Shown one piece after another: positions 44,131-52,818 of a stretch of 64,000 bases of DNA. A model generated the notes under the pieces. That model was given only the letters and a program-made list of their open reading frames with translations, did no database searches and was not told where the DNA came from. The position numbers and the translations under genes are program-made. The stretch's first letter is position 1. Every line of letters starts with the position of its first letter. The stretch is taken from the NCBI RefSeq assembly GCF_002557795.1, contig NZ_CP023777.1, positions 1,981,001-2,045,000 on the forward strand, read 5' to 3'. Origin of the DNA: Chitinophaga caeni (GTDB lineage Bacteria > Bacteroidota > Bacteroidia > Chitinophagales > Chitinophagaceae).

Positions 44131-44132
44131 GT

Positions 44133-45206
44133 ATGGAGGTTGTTGATTTTTCTGGTTTTGATTTTCGGGAAGGTAGACACAAAGGTGCCGCAGTTATTTG
44201 GATGGATTTCAAATATGACCGGGCAAAGATTGATTTGGTCAAATCGCTGAAAGGCAGGTGGAGCAGGTCTGAAAAGTGCTGGTATGTGCCGGACAAAACC
44301 CATTTCCGCACACTGCTCGGGATGGAAATCCCACCGGTTGGCAAAGGGGGATTGTCCAAATTGTCACTCGTGAATGCTCGGGAGTTGCAACGCATGAAAG
44401 AGGTATTGCAGATGAAAGCCTACAGCCCGTCGACCACAAAGACATACATGGTAGAATTTGCACAACTACTGTATATTTTGAAAGATGTGCCCGTTGATTC
44501 GCTCGGCTACGACCGTCTCCGTGCTTACATCCTTTATTGCATCAATACATTGAAGATTTCGGAAAGCCAGCTGCACAGCAGGCTCAACGCCATCAAATTC
44601 TATTTTGAACAGGTGCTCCATAAACCGGATTTCTTTGCCGAAATTCCACGGCCGAAGAAGCCATCCACTTTGCCAAAAATGCTGAGCCAAAAGGAAGTAA
44701 AACGGATATTCAACACGGTACAAAACCTGAAGCATTTGCTGATGCTGCAACTGTGCTACGGAATGGGATTGCGAGTAAGTGAGGTTGTCAATCTGAAAGT
44801 GAGTGACATCGACAGTGGACGGATGCAGGTACTCATCGAAGCGGACAAAGGAAAGAAAGACCGGTATGTACCGCTACCGTCCGCAGTGCTTGATTTGCTG
44901 CGGGAATATTATAAAGCGTACCATCCTAAAACTTGCCTTTTTGAAGGTCAGTACGGTGGGCGGTATTCCGTCCGCAGTGTCCAGGCGGTGTTCAAGAATG
45001 CGATGAAAGCCGCAAAGGTAAACAAGCCGATAGGGATACACGGTTTGCGGCATAGCTACGCCACGCATTTACTGGAATACGGCACGGACATGTCATTCAT
45101 ACAGCAGCTACTTGGTCACAATGACATCAAGACCACGATGCTTTATGCAAAAGTCGGCAACGCGCAACTGAATGCAATCAAAAGTCCGTTGGACAGGATG
45201 TTGTAG
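44133..45206 (+). CDS. XerC/D-like tyrosine recombinase of the RloAB island
   Basis: The protein is 357 aa. An unusual N-terminal region of about 70 residues (FREGRHKGAAVIWMDFKYDR, CWYVPDKTHFRTLL) precedes the SAM-like core-binding domain (LQRMKEVLQMKAYSPSTTKT). The catalytic domain has Arg in CYGMGLRVSEVVNLK, Lys in EADKGKKDRYVPLP, His-Arg in IGIHGLRHSYATHL, His in LLGHNDIKTT and Tyr in TTMLYAKVGN. It belongs to the XerD/integron-integrase-like branch, unlike the two arm-binding recombinases in the other island. It is GC-richer than the RloAB genes. It ends 203 bp before the right flanking repeat. Confidence 0.85.
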   Translation: MEVVDFSGFDFREGRHKGAAVIWMDFKYDRAKIDLVKSLKGRWSRSEKCWYVPDKTHFRTLLGMEIPPVGKGGLSKLSLVNARELQRMKEVLQMKAYSPSTTKTYMVEFAQLLYILKDVPVDSLGYDRLRAYILYCINTLKISESQLHSRLNAIKFYFEQVLHKPDFFAEIPRPKKPSTLPKMLSQKEVKRIFNTVQNLKHLLMLQLCYGMGLRVSEVVNLKVSDIDSGRMQVLIEADKGKKDRYVPLPSAVLDLLREYYKAYHPKTCLFEGQYGGRYSVRSVQAVFKNAMKAAKVNKPIGIHGLRHSYATHLLEYGTDMSFIQQLLGHNDIKTTMLYAKVGNAQLNAIKSPLDRML

Positions 45207-45408
45207 CTACAGATTTAAGGATTATCGCAATGGGATTAAATTACTTCAAAAGTAGAATGCGCTTCGATTTTTCCCCGCATCCGTTTGATGTGGGCAATAT
45301 ACTTGGTTTGAAAAGAGGGTATGGCAACAACCATTTCCTTGATCCGATAATTGCCCTTTAGAATCTTTATAAACGTAAAGATGCTGCGCCGCTCAAATCA
45401 ACCATCTA

Positions 45409-45442
45409 CCCATAAAAAAAGAGCCAAGGAACACCTTGACTC
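45409..45442 (-). terminator. intrinsic terminator of the tRNA-Glu operon (right flanking repeat)
   Basis: On the - strand GAGTCAAGG, a four-base loop (TGTT) and CCTTGGCTC form a 9-bp stem with one G-U pair, followed by seven T residues. It lies 9 bp downstream of the last tRNA-Glu. Its left duplicate is at 41307-41341. Confidence 0.85.
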
Positions 45443-45451
45443 TCTATTTTG

Positions 45452-45523
45452 TACCGCGTACGGGAATCGAACCCGTGATTCCTCCGTGAAAGAGAGGCGT
45501 CTTAACCCCTTGACCAACGCGGC
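45452..45523 (-). tRNA. tRNA-Glu (anticodon UUC)
   Basis: A 72-nt tRNA on the - strand. The acceptor strands GCCGCGT and ACGCGGT pair (one G-U), the D arm reads TGGTCAAGGGGTTAAGACG, the anticodon loop is CTTTCAC (anticodon TTC), and the T arm has GGGTTCGATTCCC. CCA is not encoded. It is last of three identical genes in transcription order. Confidence 0.97.
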
Positions 45524-45594
45524 GTCGATCAATTCGTTTGATATTTTTCGAACGTAGAGCCGGGGCATGCCTTGGCTCTACGTTCCCCATTCTG

Positions 45595-45666
45595 TACCGC
45601 GTACGGGAATCGAACCCGTGATTCCTCCGTGAAAGAGAGGCGTCTTAACCCCTTGACCAACGCGGC
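45595..45666 (-). tRNA. tRNA-Glu (anticodon UUC)
   Basis: Identical to the copy at 45452-45523 and exactly 143 bp from it. The 71-bp spacer holds a hairpin (AACGTAGAGCC/GGCTCTACGTT) likely to guide processing. Confidence 0.97.
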
Positions 45667-45737
45667 GTCGATCAATTTATTTGAAATTTTTTCGAACGTA
45701 GAGCCAAGGTATGCCTTAACTCTACGTCTCCATTCTG

Positions 45738-45809
45738 TACCGCGTACGGGAATCGAACCCGTGATTCCTCCGTGAAAGAGAGGCGTCTTAACCCCTTGAC
45801 CAACGCGGC
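45738..45809 (-). tRNA. tRNA-Glu (anticodon UUC)
   Basis: First transcribed copy, identical to the other two and again 143 bp apart. The shared promoter should lie just above 45809, between this gene and gapA, but no clear consensus could be assigned. Confidence 0.97.
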
Positions 45810-45950
45810 GGTTTGATTATGGGATTGCAAAGGTAATACTCTATCCGATATTTCCAAAAAAAAATCTGTTTACAGAAATTTCTATTGATTTATCGCGGGT
45901 TTGCTTGTAAATTCGCTACTCAATTTTTTCAAATCAAATCACAGTGTAAA

Positions 45951-46967
45951 ATGGGAACTTCTCTTAAAATTGGTATTAACGGTTTCGGCCGTATCGGTCG
46001 TTTGGTGTTTCGCCAAATCTATAACATGCCAGGTATCGACGTGGTAGCCATCAACGACTTGACTAGCCCTAAACAATTAGCGCACTTGCTGAAGTATGAC
46101 TCAGCCCAAGGTCGATTTGAATCAGAAGTAAAGCATACTGATAAGTCTATCATCGTAAATGGTGAAGAAGTAAACATATATGCACAAAAAGATCCTTCGC
46201 AAATTCCTTGGAAAGAACATGGTATCGATGTCGTGATCGAATGTACCGGCTTCTTCGCTGACAAAGATAAAGCTATGGCGCACATTACCGCTGGTGCTAA
46301 AAGGGTCGTAATCTCCGCTCCTGCCACCGGTGACCTGAAAACGGTTGTTTTCAATGTAAACCACTCTATCCTCGATGGTAGCGAACAAGTAATCTCTTGC
46401 GCTTCTTGTACTACTAACTGCCTTGCGCCGATGGCTCAAGTGCTGGATGACAAATTCGGTATCGAAGTTGGTACTATGACTACTGTTCACGCTTATACTA
46501 ACGACCAAAACACCCTGGATGCTCCACATCCTAAAGGTGACTTGCGCCGTGCCCGCGCTGCTGCTGCGAACATCGTTCCGAACAGCACCGGTGCCGCTAA
46601 AGCGATCGGCTTAGTATTACCTAGCTTGAAAGGTAAATTGGACGGTAATGCTCAAAGGGTGCCTACAATCACCGGTTCTTTAACCGAGTTGACTTGTATC
46701 CTGAAAGCTAAAGTTACTACCGAAGAAGTGAATGCTGCTATGAAAGCTGCTTCTAACGAGTCTTTCGGTTACAATGAAGATGACATCGTAAGCAGCGATA
46801 TCATCGGTATCCGTTTCGGTTCCTTGTTCGATTCTACCCAAACAAAAGTGTTGACCGTAGGTGACAAACAATTGGTGAAAACTGTTAGCTGGTATGACAA
46901 CGAAATGAGCTATGTATCTCAATTGGTACGTACAGTTCATTATTTCGCTGGCTTGATCCAGAAATAA
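45951..46967 (+). CDS. gapA: type I glyceraldehyde-3-phosphate dehydrogenase
   Basis: The ATG at 45951 ([20 protein letters not shown]) is chosen; an in-frame start 22 codons earlier adds a non-homologous leader. The protein is 338 aa, normal for the family. The NAD-binding [10 protein letters not shown] motif is at residues 8-17. The catalytic Cys is in [14 protein letters not shown], the conserved His lies in the following [17 protein letters not shown], and [16 protein letters not shown] is the usual C-terminus. It converts glyceraldehyde 3-phosphate to 1,3-bisphosphoglycerate in glycolysis. The phosphoglycerate kinase gene follows after 175 bp. Confidence 0.97.
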   Translation: MGTSLKIGINGFGRIGRLVFRQIYNMPGIDVVAINDLTSPKQLAHLLKYDSAQGRFESEVKHTDKSIIVNGEEVNIYAQKDPSQIPWKEHGIDVVIECTGFFADKDKAMAHITAGAKRVVISAPATGDLKTVVFNVNHSILDGSEQVISCASCTTNCLAPMAQVLDDKFGIEVGTMTTVHAYTNDQNTLDAPHPKGDLRRARAAAANIVPNSTGAAKAIGLVLPSLKGKLDGNAQRVPTITGSLTELTCILKAKVTTEEVNAAMKAASNESFGYNEDDIVSSDIIGIRFGSLFDSTQTKVLTVGDKQLVKTVSWYDNEMSYVSQLVRTVHYFAGLIQK

Positions 46968-46985
46968 TATTTATTCTTGCGAGGT

Positions 46986-47020
46986 AAGGTGCCGTTTCCA
47001 CCGGTACCTTACTCCTTCAT
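46986..47020 (+). terminator. hairpin between gapA and pgk
   Basis: GTAAGGTGCCG and CGGTACCTTAC form an 11-bp stem with one G-U pair. There is no strong T-run, so it is more likely an attenuator or mRNA-stabilising structure than a full terminator. Confidence 0.45.
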
Positions 47021-47142
47021 ACACCACCGCGCAAACACCTTTTCCTGGAGCTACGCCAACCTCTTTACCTGCGTAATCCTCCCGGAGGATGGCGATTCCG
47101 CGGTTTTTTGTATTCATGTTATAAACTGGTAAACGTTATTTT

Positions 47143-48339
47143 ATGAGCCAATTCTCCAGCTACAACTTCAATGGCCAGAAAGCACTGGTTCGCGTTGACT
47201 TCAACGTACCTCTCAACGAGCAATTCGAGATTACCGACGATACCCGCATGCGTGCTGCTATTCCCACCATCCAAAAAATATTGAAAGATGGCGGCGCCGT
47301 TATCCTGATGTCTCATCTTGGCAGGCCGAAAGAAGGTCCTACCGATAAATACTCATTAAAACACCTCGTTAATCACCTGCAATCCTTGTTGGGCGGCGTT
47401 AACGTGAAATTTGCTACGGATTGTACCGGTGAGCCCGCAACTGCTGCTGCCTCCGATTTAAAACCAGGGGAAGTGCTACTGTTGGAAAACTTGCGTTTCC
47501 ACAAGCAGGAAGAAAAAGGCGATCGCGATTTTGCACAACAATTATCCACATTGGGTGATGTGTATGTGAATGACGCCTTTGGTACTGCTCACCGTGCCCA
47601 TGCTTCCACGGCTATCGTGGCAGAGTTTTTCCCTGCTGATAAAAGGATGTTCGGCCTTTTGATGGAAGCGGAAGTGAACAATGCCGAAAAGGTATTACAC
47701 AATGCGGAAAAGCCTTTTACTGCTATCCTGGGTGGCGCCAAGGTAAGCGATAAGATACTTATCATAGAAAACCTGATGGAACGCGCCAATAACATCATTA
47801 TCGGCGGTGGTATGGCATATACTTTCTTTAAAGCAATGGGGCACGAAATCGGGAGTTCCCTTTGCGAACCGGATAAGTTGGATTTGGCCACGGCTTTAAT
47901 TGAGAAGGCAAAATCAAAAGGCGTCAACCTGTTATTACCGGTTGACTCTGTTGCTGCCGATAAGTTTGCTGCTGATGCGAATACGCAAGTGGTAGATAAC
48001 ACGAACATCCCGGCCGGTTGGATGGGTTTGGATATCGGTCCTAAGTCCGTTGCTGCTTTCAGTGATGTGATCGCTCATTCCAAAACGATCTTATGGAATG
48101 GCCCGATGGGAGTATTTGAAATGGAGGCTTTCCAAGCAGGGACCAAGGCTGTAGCAGAAGCTATCGTAGCTGCAACTGCCAAGGGAGCTTTCTCACTGGT
48201 TGGTGGTGGTGACTCCGTTGCCGCCGTTAATAAATTTGGCTTTGCGGAGAAGGTAAGTTACGTGTCAACCGGTGGTGGTGCAATGTTGGAATATTTCGAA
48301 GGGAAAACCTTGCCGGGCATCGCCGCTATTAAAGGTTAA
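47143..48339 (+). CDS. pgk: phosphoglycerate kinase
   Basis: The protein is 398 aa, normal for the family. Motifs include [23 protein letters not shown] at the N-terminus (substrate-binding Arg/Asp), [41 protein letters not shown] and the nucleotide-binding C-terminal block [14 protein letters not shown] with [18 protein letters not shown]. It transfers phosphate from 1,3-bisphosphoglycerate to ADP. It follows gapA and ends at a strong terminator, so gapA and pgk probably form a glycolytic operon. Confidence 0.97.
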   Translation: MSQFSSYNFNGQKALVRVDFNVPLNEQFEITDDTRMRAAIPTIQKILKDGGAVILMSHLGRPKEGPTDKYSLKHLVNHLQSLLGGVNVKFATDCTGEPATAAASDLKPGEVLLLENLRFHKQEEKGDRDFAQQLSTLGDVYVNDAFGTAHRAHASTAIVAEFFPADKRMFGLLMEAEVNNAEKVLHNAEKPFTAILGGAKVSDKILIIENLMERANNIIIGGGMAYTFFKAMGHEIGSSLCEPDKLDLATALIEKAKSKGVNLLLPVDSVAADKFAADANTQVVDNTNIPAGWMGLDIGPKSVAAFSDVIAHSKTILWNGPMGVFEMEAFQAGTKAVAEAIVAATAKGAFSLVGGGDSVAAVNKFGFAEKVSYVSTGGGAMLEYFEGKTLPGIAAIKG

Positions 48340-48390
48340 TGCATTTTAAGCAACGTATCACTTAAGGGTGATTCGGTATATGATTTCATT

Positions 48391-48424
48391 ACGGTCGATC
48401 GCATCCTGGTCGACCGTTTTTTTT
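48391..48424 (+). terminator. terminator after pgk
   Basis: ACGGTCGA (48391-48398) pairs with TCGACCGT (48410-48417), followed by a run of T residues to 48424. A typical intrinsic terminator on the + strand. Confidence 0.85.
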
Positions 48425-48486
48425 GAAGGCCCCGCGCTCTTTTTACTTTTCAAGCCAATAGTATTCGAACCAAATCGAATACCAAT

Positions 48487-48517
48487 AAAAAAAACCATCC
48501 CGGGGGATGGCTTTTTT
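48487..48517 (-). terminator. terminator after the M20 dipeptidase gene
   Basis: CCATCC and GGATGG around CGGG, with A-run and T-run on either side. It lies just past the stop of the - strand dipeptidase gene and can act on both strands. Confidence 0.8.
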
Positions 48518-48546
48518 CCCAATTAAAAAGAAATTACTTCCTGCAA

Positions 48547-49917
48547 TTATTTACTTAACGCCGCAAAATGTTGATGAAAGTACGGTATTGTTTCGATGCC
48601 TTTATAGTAGTTGGCCAAATCGAATTTTTCATTCGGTGAATGCAGGTTATCGCTATCCAGTCCGAAGCCGAGTAATACGGTCTTGAGACCTAAGATTTTC
48701 TCGAACAAGGCCACGATCGGGATACTACCGCCACCCCTTACCGGGATTGGGTCTTTGCCGAATGTGGATACGATGGCTTGGCTTGCTGCTTTGTAGGCAA
48801 TATGATCCGTTGGTGTTACATACGGGCTACCACCATGGTGCGCGGTAACTTTTACTTGTACGGAGGCCGGTGCAATTTTCTCGAAATGTGTTTTGAACAA
48901 ATCTGAAATTTTCACCCAGTCTTGGTTAGGCACCAAGCGCATAGAGATTTTTGCATGTGCTTTGGAAGGCAACACGGTTTTGGCTCCTTCGCCGGTGTAT
49001 CCACCCCAGATACCGTTTACTTCGCAAGTAGGACGGATGCCTGTACGTTCGATGGTGGTATAACCTTTTTCTCCCCACAATTCTTTCACACCGAGGTCTT
49101 TTTTATATGCTTCCTCGTCAAAAGGGGCTTTGTTTAATGCTTCTCTTTCCGCTGCCGACAGGTCTATTACATCATCGTAAAAACCCGGGATGGTGATATG
49201 ATTATTTTCATCATGTAATGAAGCAATCATCTTCGCCAGGATGGTAGCAGGATTCGCTACAGCGCCACCGTATACGCCGCTGTGCAAGTCGCGGTTGGGG
49301 CCAGTAACTTCTACTTCCATGTAAGATAAGCCACGTAAACCGGTGTCGATAGAAGGATTTTCAAGGCTGATCATCGAAGTATCAGAGATTAATACTACAT
49401 CGGCTTCCAGGCGTTCTTTATTTTCTTCCAAGAATTTACCAAGATTGTTAGAGCCTACTTCTTCTTCACCTTCAATCATAAATTTTACATTGCAAGGCAA
49501 GGTATTGGTGGCAGACATGGTTTCGAATGCTTTCACATGCATATAGAATTGCCCCTTATCATCAGCGCTACCGCGTGCGAATATTTTCCCATCCTTGATT
49601 ACAGGCTCAAACGGCCCGCTATGCCAAAGCTCTAACGGATCAGGAGGTTGCACGTCGTAGTGGCCATAAACCAATACAGTAGGTAGGGCCGGGTCAATCA
49701 TCTTTTCGCCATAAACAATCGGGTGACCGGCGGTCGGGCATACTTCCACGTTATCTGCACCGGCTTTAATCAATTGTTCTTTAACGGCTTCCGCGCAGCG
49801 TTTGGTGTCGTTGTTGTAACGGGAGTCTGCGCTGATAGAAGGAATGCGTAAAAGTTCCAGCAATTCTTCCAAGAAGCGCTCCTTGTGTTGCGCTTGGTAT
49901 TCTTTCCAAACTTGCAT
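48547..49917 (-). CDS. M20 family dipeptidase
   Basis: The protein is 456 aa. The metal-binding motif YGHYDVQPPDPLELWHSGPF is near residue 90, and the general-base region is MIEGEEEVGS near residue 150. The dimerization domain follows (TGLRGLSYMEVEVTGPNRDL) and the C-terminus has GFGLDSDNLHSPNEKFDLAN. It lacks a signal peptide, so it is cytoplasmic, and probably cleaves peptides with free carboxyl ends. It is a single gene with its own terminator, 93 bp from the response-regulator gene. Confidence 0.92.
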   Translation of the reverse strand: MQVWKEYQAQHKERFLEELLELLRIPSISADSRYNNDTKRCAEAVKEQLIKAGADNVEVCPTAGHPIVYGEKMIDPALPTVLVYGHYDVQPPDPLELWHSGPFEPVIKDGKIFARGSADDKGQFYMHVKAFETMSATNTLPCNVKFMIEGEEEVGSNNLGKFLEENKERLEADVVLISDTSMISLENPSIDTGLRGLSYMEVEVTGPNRDLHSGVYGGAVANPATILAKMIASLHDENNHITIPGFYDDVIDLSAAEREALNKAPFDEEAYKKDLGVKELWGEKGYTTIERTGIRPTCEVNGIWGGYTGEGAKTVLPSKAHAKISMRLVPNQDWVKISDLFKTHFEKIAPASVQVKVTAHHGGSPYVTPTDHIAYKAASQAIVSTFGKDPIPVRGGGSIPIVALFEKILGLKTVLLGFGLDSDNLHSPNEKFDLANYYKGIETIPYFHQHFAALSK

Positions 49918-50010
49918 GTTGCTAATATTAATCGTTCACGAATGAGTGCAATTTAACGGAAATTAAAAAACTCATCGATGAATCGGGGCTAAATTTTGCA
50001 GAATATTGGC

Positions 50011-50475
50011 TTAGGAGATCAGTTTTTGGCGCAAAAGGAACTCTAATTTCTCATTTACGTCCAACAGCTTCTCCGTCAATTCCCGGTTTTCTTTGCGGAG
50101 CGCATATACTTCGTATGCTTTTTCAATATTGTGTTTCAGCTCATCTTCATTCCAAGGTTTGGAGAAATATTTATACACCTGTCCCTTGTTGATGGCATCG
50201 ATCACCGCATTGATATCCGCGTAACCCGTTAAAAGTATCCTGATGGGTTCAGGATATTTTTCAAGTATGGATTCGAAAAACTCGATCCCCGTTAATTTAG
50301 GCATCCGTTGATCAGAAATGATGATATGAAACTCGTTTTCTTCGAGAAGTTTATAGGCTTCTTCGGCAGATTCTGCCGTTAAAACCGTGTAAATTCTCCT
50401 GAAAGAAGCTTTAAATGCATTCAAATTATGAACTTCATCATCAATATACAGGATGCGAATATGTTGAGCGCTCAT
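50011..50475 (-). CDS. single-domain response regulator with coiled-coil tail
   Basis: The protein is 154 aa. The receiver domain covers residues 7-120: ILYIDDEVHNLNAFKAS (acidic pocket), IIISDQRMPKLTGIEFF (phosphoacceptor Asp), ILLTGYADI and YKYFSKPWNEDELKHNI (conserved Lys). The last 35 residues are a charged helix (LRKENRELTEKLLDVNEKLEF) without a DNA-binding domain. Such RpfG/HD-free regulators act by protein contact. No histidine kinase gene is next to it, so it belongs to an orphan phosphorelay. An exact 10-bp palindrome lies upstream. Confidence 0.9.
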   Translation of the reverse strand: MSAQHIRILYIDDEVHNLNAFKASFRRIYTVLTAESAEEAYKLLEENEFHIIISDQRMPKLTGIEFFESILEKYPEPIRILLTGYADINAVIDAINKGQVYKYFSKPWNEDELKHNIEKAYEVYALRKENRELTEKLLDVNEKLEFLLRQKLIS

Positions 50476-50817
50476 GAAAAAAAGAGGTAGACTTACTTTA
50501 AGTTAATTAAAATTTTTGAGTCTAAAAAACAATGAATTACAATTCATTGTTATACTCATGGGCCAGGCAATGGTGAACTAAGTTGACAATGTGTGTTCGC
50601 TATTATACACCCAAATGTACGTAAACGTTAGCGTATTCGGTACGTATATTACGAGTAATATTGTACAATAAGTGCATCTTTTTTTATTCCCAGCACGTTA
50701 TCGAATAGCAAGTTAATATTATAGTTATAGTTTATGTGTGTTATTTATGTTGATTTTTCTGTAATTTCAATGGATTGATTCTTTGAAACTAACAACATTT
50801 AAATTTAAATTAAACAT
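50476..50817. other. divergent control region of the response regulator and lemA
   Basis: Contains a perfect palindrome ACAATGAATT-AC-AATTCATTGT at 50529-50550, 54 bp ahead of the regulator start. The rest is AT-rich with no open frame. It should hold both divergent promoters. Confidence 0.5.
50529..50550. promoter_or_regulatory. 10-bp palindrome, candidate operator
   Basis: ACAATGAATT, a 2-base spacer, then AATTCATTGT. The arms are exact inverted copies with AT-rich sequence. It is positioned for a dimeric regulator of the response-regulator gene, though no partner is identified. Confidence 0.45.
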
Positions 50818-51402
50818 ATGAAAGGTGGAATTATTGCACTTGTTATACTAGTGCTGCTCGGTTTCTATAGCTGTAGCAAGTATAATAGCTTGGTAAAGTT
50901 GGATGAGAACGTGAAAAACAAATGGGGGTTGGTAGAAGCTCAATACCAAAGAAGGGCGGACTTGATCGATAACCTGGTGGCGACTGTAAAAGGTGCGGCT
51001 AACTTCGAACAGTCTACATTGACCCAGGTGGTCGAAGCTAGGGCAAACGCTACCAAGGTGCAAATCAATGCCGATGATTTGACGCCGGAAAAGATCGCGC
51101 AGTTCCAACAGGCGCAAGGTGCATTATCACAGTCATTAGGTCGCTTATTAGCCGTGGCGGAATCTTACCCTACCTTGCAATCGGTTCAGAACTTCCGTGA
51201 CCTGCAAGCCCAGATCGAGGGCACTGAAAACAGGATTGCAACCGTGAGAAGCGATTTTAATAATTCTGTTCGTGATTATAACCGCGCTGTAAGGGTATTC
51301 CCTACCAATATCATAGCAGGTATGTTCGGCTTGAAGGAAAAAGGATACTTCGCTTCCGATCCGGGTGCTGAAAAAGCGCCTAAAGTTGACTTTGGTAATT
51401 AA
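50818..51402 (+). CDS. LemA family membrane protein
   Basis: The protein is 194 aa. One N-terminal membrane segment or lipobox-like region (MKGGIIALVILVLLGFYSCS) is followed by the LemA helical core: NVKNKWGLVEAQYQRRADLI and LVATVKGAANFEQSTLTQVV. Then QSVQNFRDLQAQIEGTENRI and RDYNRAVRVFPTNI complete the conserved block. The function is undefined, but the family is often paired with TPM proteins, as here with two such genes downstream. A terminator follows the gene. Confidence 0.92.
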   Translation: MKGGIIALVILVLLGFYSCSKYNSLVKLDENVKNKWGLVEAQYQRRADLIDNLVATVKGAANFEQSTLTQVVEARANATKVQINADDLTPEKIAQFQQAQGALSQSLGRLLAVAESYPTLQSVQNFRDLQAQIEGTENRIATVRSDFNNSVRDYNRAVRVFPTNIIAGMFGLKEKGYFASDPGAEKAPKVDFGN

Positions 51403-51424
51403 TAAATTATTCAATCATACATTG

Positions 51425-51470
51425 CGAGGAAGGGACTCTATTCTAAATAGCTTCCCTTCCTCGTGCTTTT
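51425..51470 (+). terminator. terminator after lemA
   Basis: CGAGGAAGGGA (51425-51435) and TCCCTTCCTCG (51453-51463) form an 11-bp stem, followed by a T-rich stretch. Confidence 0.7.
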
Positions 51471-51491
51471 TGATTCAAATCTTTTTATGCT

Positions 51492-51947
51492 ATGGGAATG
51501 CTTCCATTCAAAAAGAAACCCATTTTTAACGAAGATCAGCAAGCGAAGATCGTCCAGGCCATACGCGTGGCCGAAAGGTTAACTTCCGGGGAGATAAGGG
51601 TTTACGTAGAAAATCATTGTAAATACGTTGATCCCATGGATCGTGCCCGGGAAATATTCGCTAACCTCAATATGCATGAAACCAAGAACCGTAATGGCGT
51701 GTTACTTTATCTAGCGATGTTGGATCACCAGTTTGCTATTTTCGGGGATCATGGTATACATGATAAGGTAGGCCAAACTTATTGGGAACATGAGGCTAAC
51801 TTGTTGTTAAATTATTTGTCGCAAGGAAAAGAGATCGAAGGTATCGCTAGCTGTATTATGGAAATTGGCGAATCCTTGCGGGTGCATTTTCCCTACGATA
51901 ATGATTCGGATGTTAACGAGCTTCCGGATGATATCATCTTCGGATGA
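51492..51947 (+). CDS. TPM domain protein (short form)
   Basis: The protein is 151 aa. It lacks a signal peptide and a membrane segment. Its TPM-type core reads QAKIVQAIRVAERLTSGEIR, then RNGVLLYLAMLDHQFAIFGD and the ending LRVHFPYDNDSDVNELPDD. It resembles TPM_phosphatase proteins related to YgcG and is probably a cytoplasmic or membrane-associated partner of the larger TPM protein encoded next. The catalytic nature of TPM proteins is debated. It lies between lemA and the second TPM gene in the same direction. Confidence 0.85.
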   Translation: MGMLPFKKKPIFNEDQQAKIVQAIRVAERLTSGEIRVYVENHCKYVDPMDRAREIFANLNMHETKNRNGVLLYLAMLDHQFAIFGDHGIHDKVGQTYWEHEANLLLNYLSQGKEIEGIASCIMEIGESLRVHFPYDNDSDVNELPDDIIFG

Positions 51948-51999
51948 TTATTACATAATATTGTAAGGCCTAGCTTTTTACAATCGACTATTAATTAAG

Positions 52000-52770
52000 A
52001 TGATGAAGATATTTAGAAGACTTAGCTTATGTCTGTTATTGCTTAGCTGGATAATCCCGGTATTAGCTCAAGATATTCCCGTACCACCGGCTCCCAACCC
52101 GCGGATGTTTATGAATGACTTCGCCGGTATGTTGACGAAAGCCCAGGATGATGACCTGGAAACAAAATTGGCTGCTTATGAAGACAGTACCTCGACCGAG
52201 ATCGTAATTGTTACTTTGAAAACATTGAACGGTTATGATATCTCGCAAGTAGGGCTCGGGATTCTTAGGGGATGGGGCATCGGTAAAAAGGATAGGAATA
52301 ATGGTCTTTTAATTCTAGTTGCTGAAGAAGAAAGGCGCATACGTATCGAGACAGGGATGGGTATGGAAGGTGCGATACCGGATGCGATCGCTAACAGGAT
52401 TATCGATAACGTGATCCAACCTAATTTCCGGGAAGGGAAATATTACGAAGGACTCGACCAGGCGGTTGATTTAATCATCAAGGCTGCGGCCGGGGAATAT
52501 CAAGGGATTCCCAAGAAGAAGAAAGGAAGTGGTAGCGGCGCCGAATTTTTAATTCTATTGGTAGTGATTATTATCGTCATCGCTTTATCTAACCGCAAAG
52601 GCGGTGGTGGCGGTGGTACCTTTAGCAGGAGAGGATGGATCGGCCCGGTAATAGGAGGTGGATTAGGCGGCTTCGGCGGCGGTGGTGGTTTCGGTGGTGG
52701 CGGCTTCGGTGGCGGCGGTGGCTTCGGCGGAGGATCAGGAATAGGTGGTGGCGCGAGCGGTAGCTGGTAA
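52000..52770 (+). CDS. TPM domain membrane protein with Gly-rich tail (YgcG-like)
   Basis: The protein is 256 aa. A signal peptide (MMKIFRRLSLCLLLLSWIIPVLA) is followed by a TPM domain (NDFAGMLTKAQDDDLETKLA, STEIVIVTLKTLNGYDISQV, DRNNGLLILVAEEERRIRIE). One membrane helix near residues 178-200 (FLILLVVIIIVIALS) precedes a Gly/Phe-rich tail ending GASGSW. This layout is that of YgcG family proteins. The Gly-rich region is disordered and may anchor or scaffold. Together with lemA and the short TPM gene it forms a membrane cluster. Confidence 0.9.
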   Translation: MMKIFRRLSLCLLLLSWIIPVLAQDIPVPPAPNPRMFMNDFAGMLTKAQDDDLETKLAAYEDSTSTEIVIVTLKTLNGYDISQVGLGILRGWGIGKKDRNNGLLILVAEEERRIRIETGMGMEGAIPDAIANRIIDNVIQPNFREGKYYEGLDQAVDLIIKAAAGEYQGIPKKKKGSGSGAEFLILLVVIIIVIALSNRKGGGGGGTFSRRGWIGPVIGGGLGGFGGGGGFGGGGFGGGGGFGGGSGIGGGASGSW

Positions 52771-52818
52771 ACACCCTGCCGGTAATATGTATTTAGGTCC
52801 ATTGAAAAATGTATTGCC

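Larger units (their letters stand above)
43502..44132. other. intergenic region between RloAB and the integrase
   Basis: It holds the tRNA 3' fragment at 43642-43690 and a perfect 14-bp inverted repeat at 44075-44088 and 44117-44130 ahead of the integrase. A sequence around 43950 contains ACCGCCAAC. No other gene is supported: the short open frame across the tRNA fragment is an artefact of the T-arm sequence. Confidence 0.45.
41307..45442. mobile_element. small integrated island (RloAB plus XerD-like integrase) at the tRNA-Glu terminator
   Basis: The span is flanked by near-identical direct repeats: 41307-41341 and 45409-45442 differ only by one A in an A-run. The right copy is the intrinsic terminator of the tRNA-Glu operon. 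Inside are an RloB-like gene, an AAA ATPase gene and a XerD-like recombinase gene at the right end. Terminator duplication by a site-specific integrase is the simplest explanation. Base composition differs between the AT-rich RloAB part and the GC-richer integrase part, so the island may be composite. Confidence 0.6.

Noticed and set aside
45351..45857. Open frames across the tRNA-Glu genes
   Set aside because: They translate tRNA sequence repeatedly (GNRTRDSS) and lie over three clear tRNAs.
46122..46529. Antisense frames in gapA
   Set aside because: The sense frame has every GAPDH motif, so the antisense frames are shadows.
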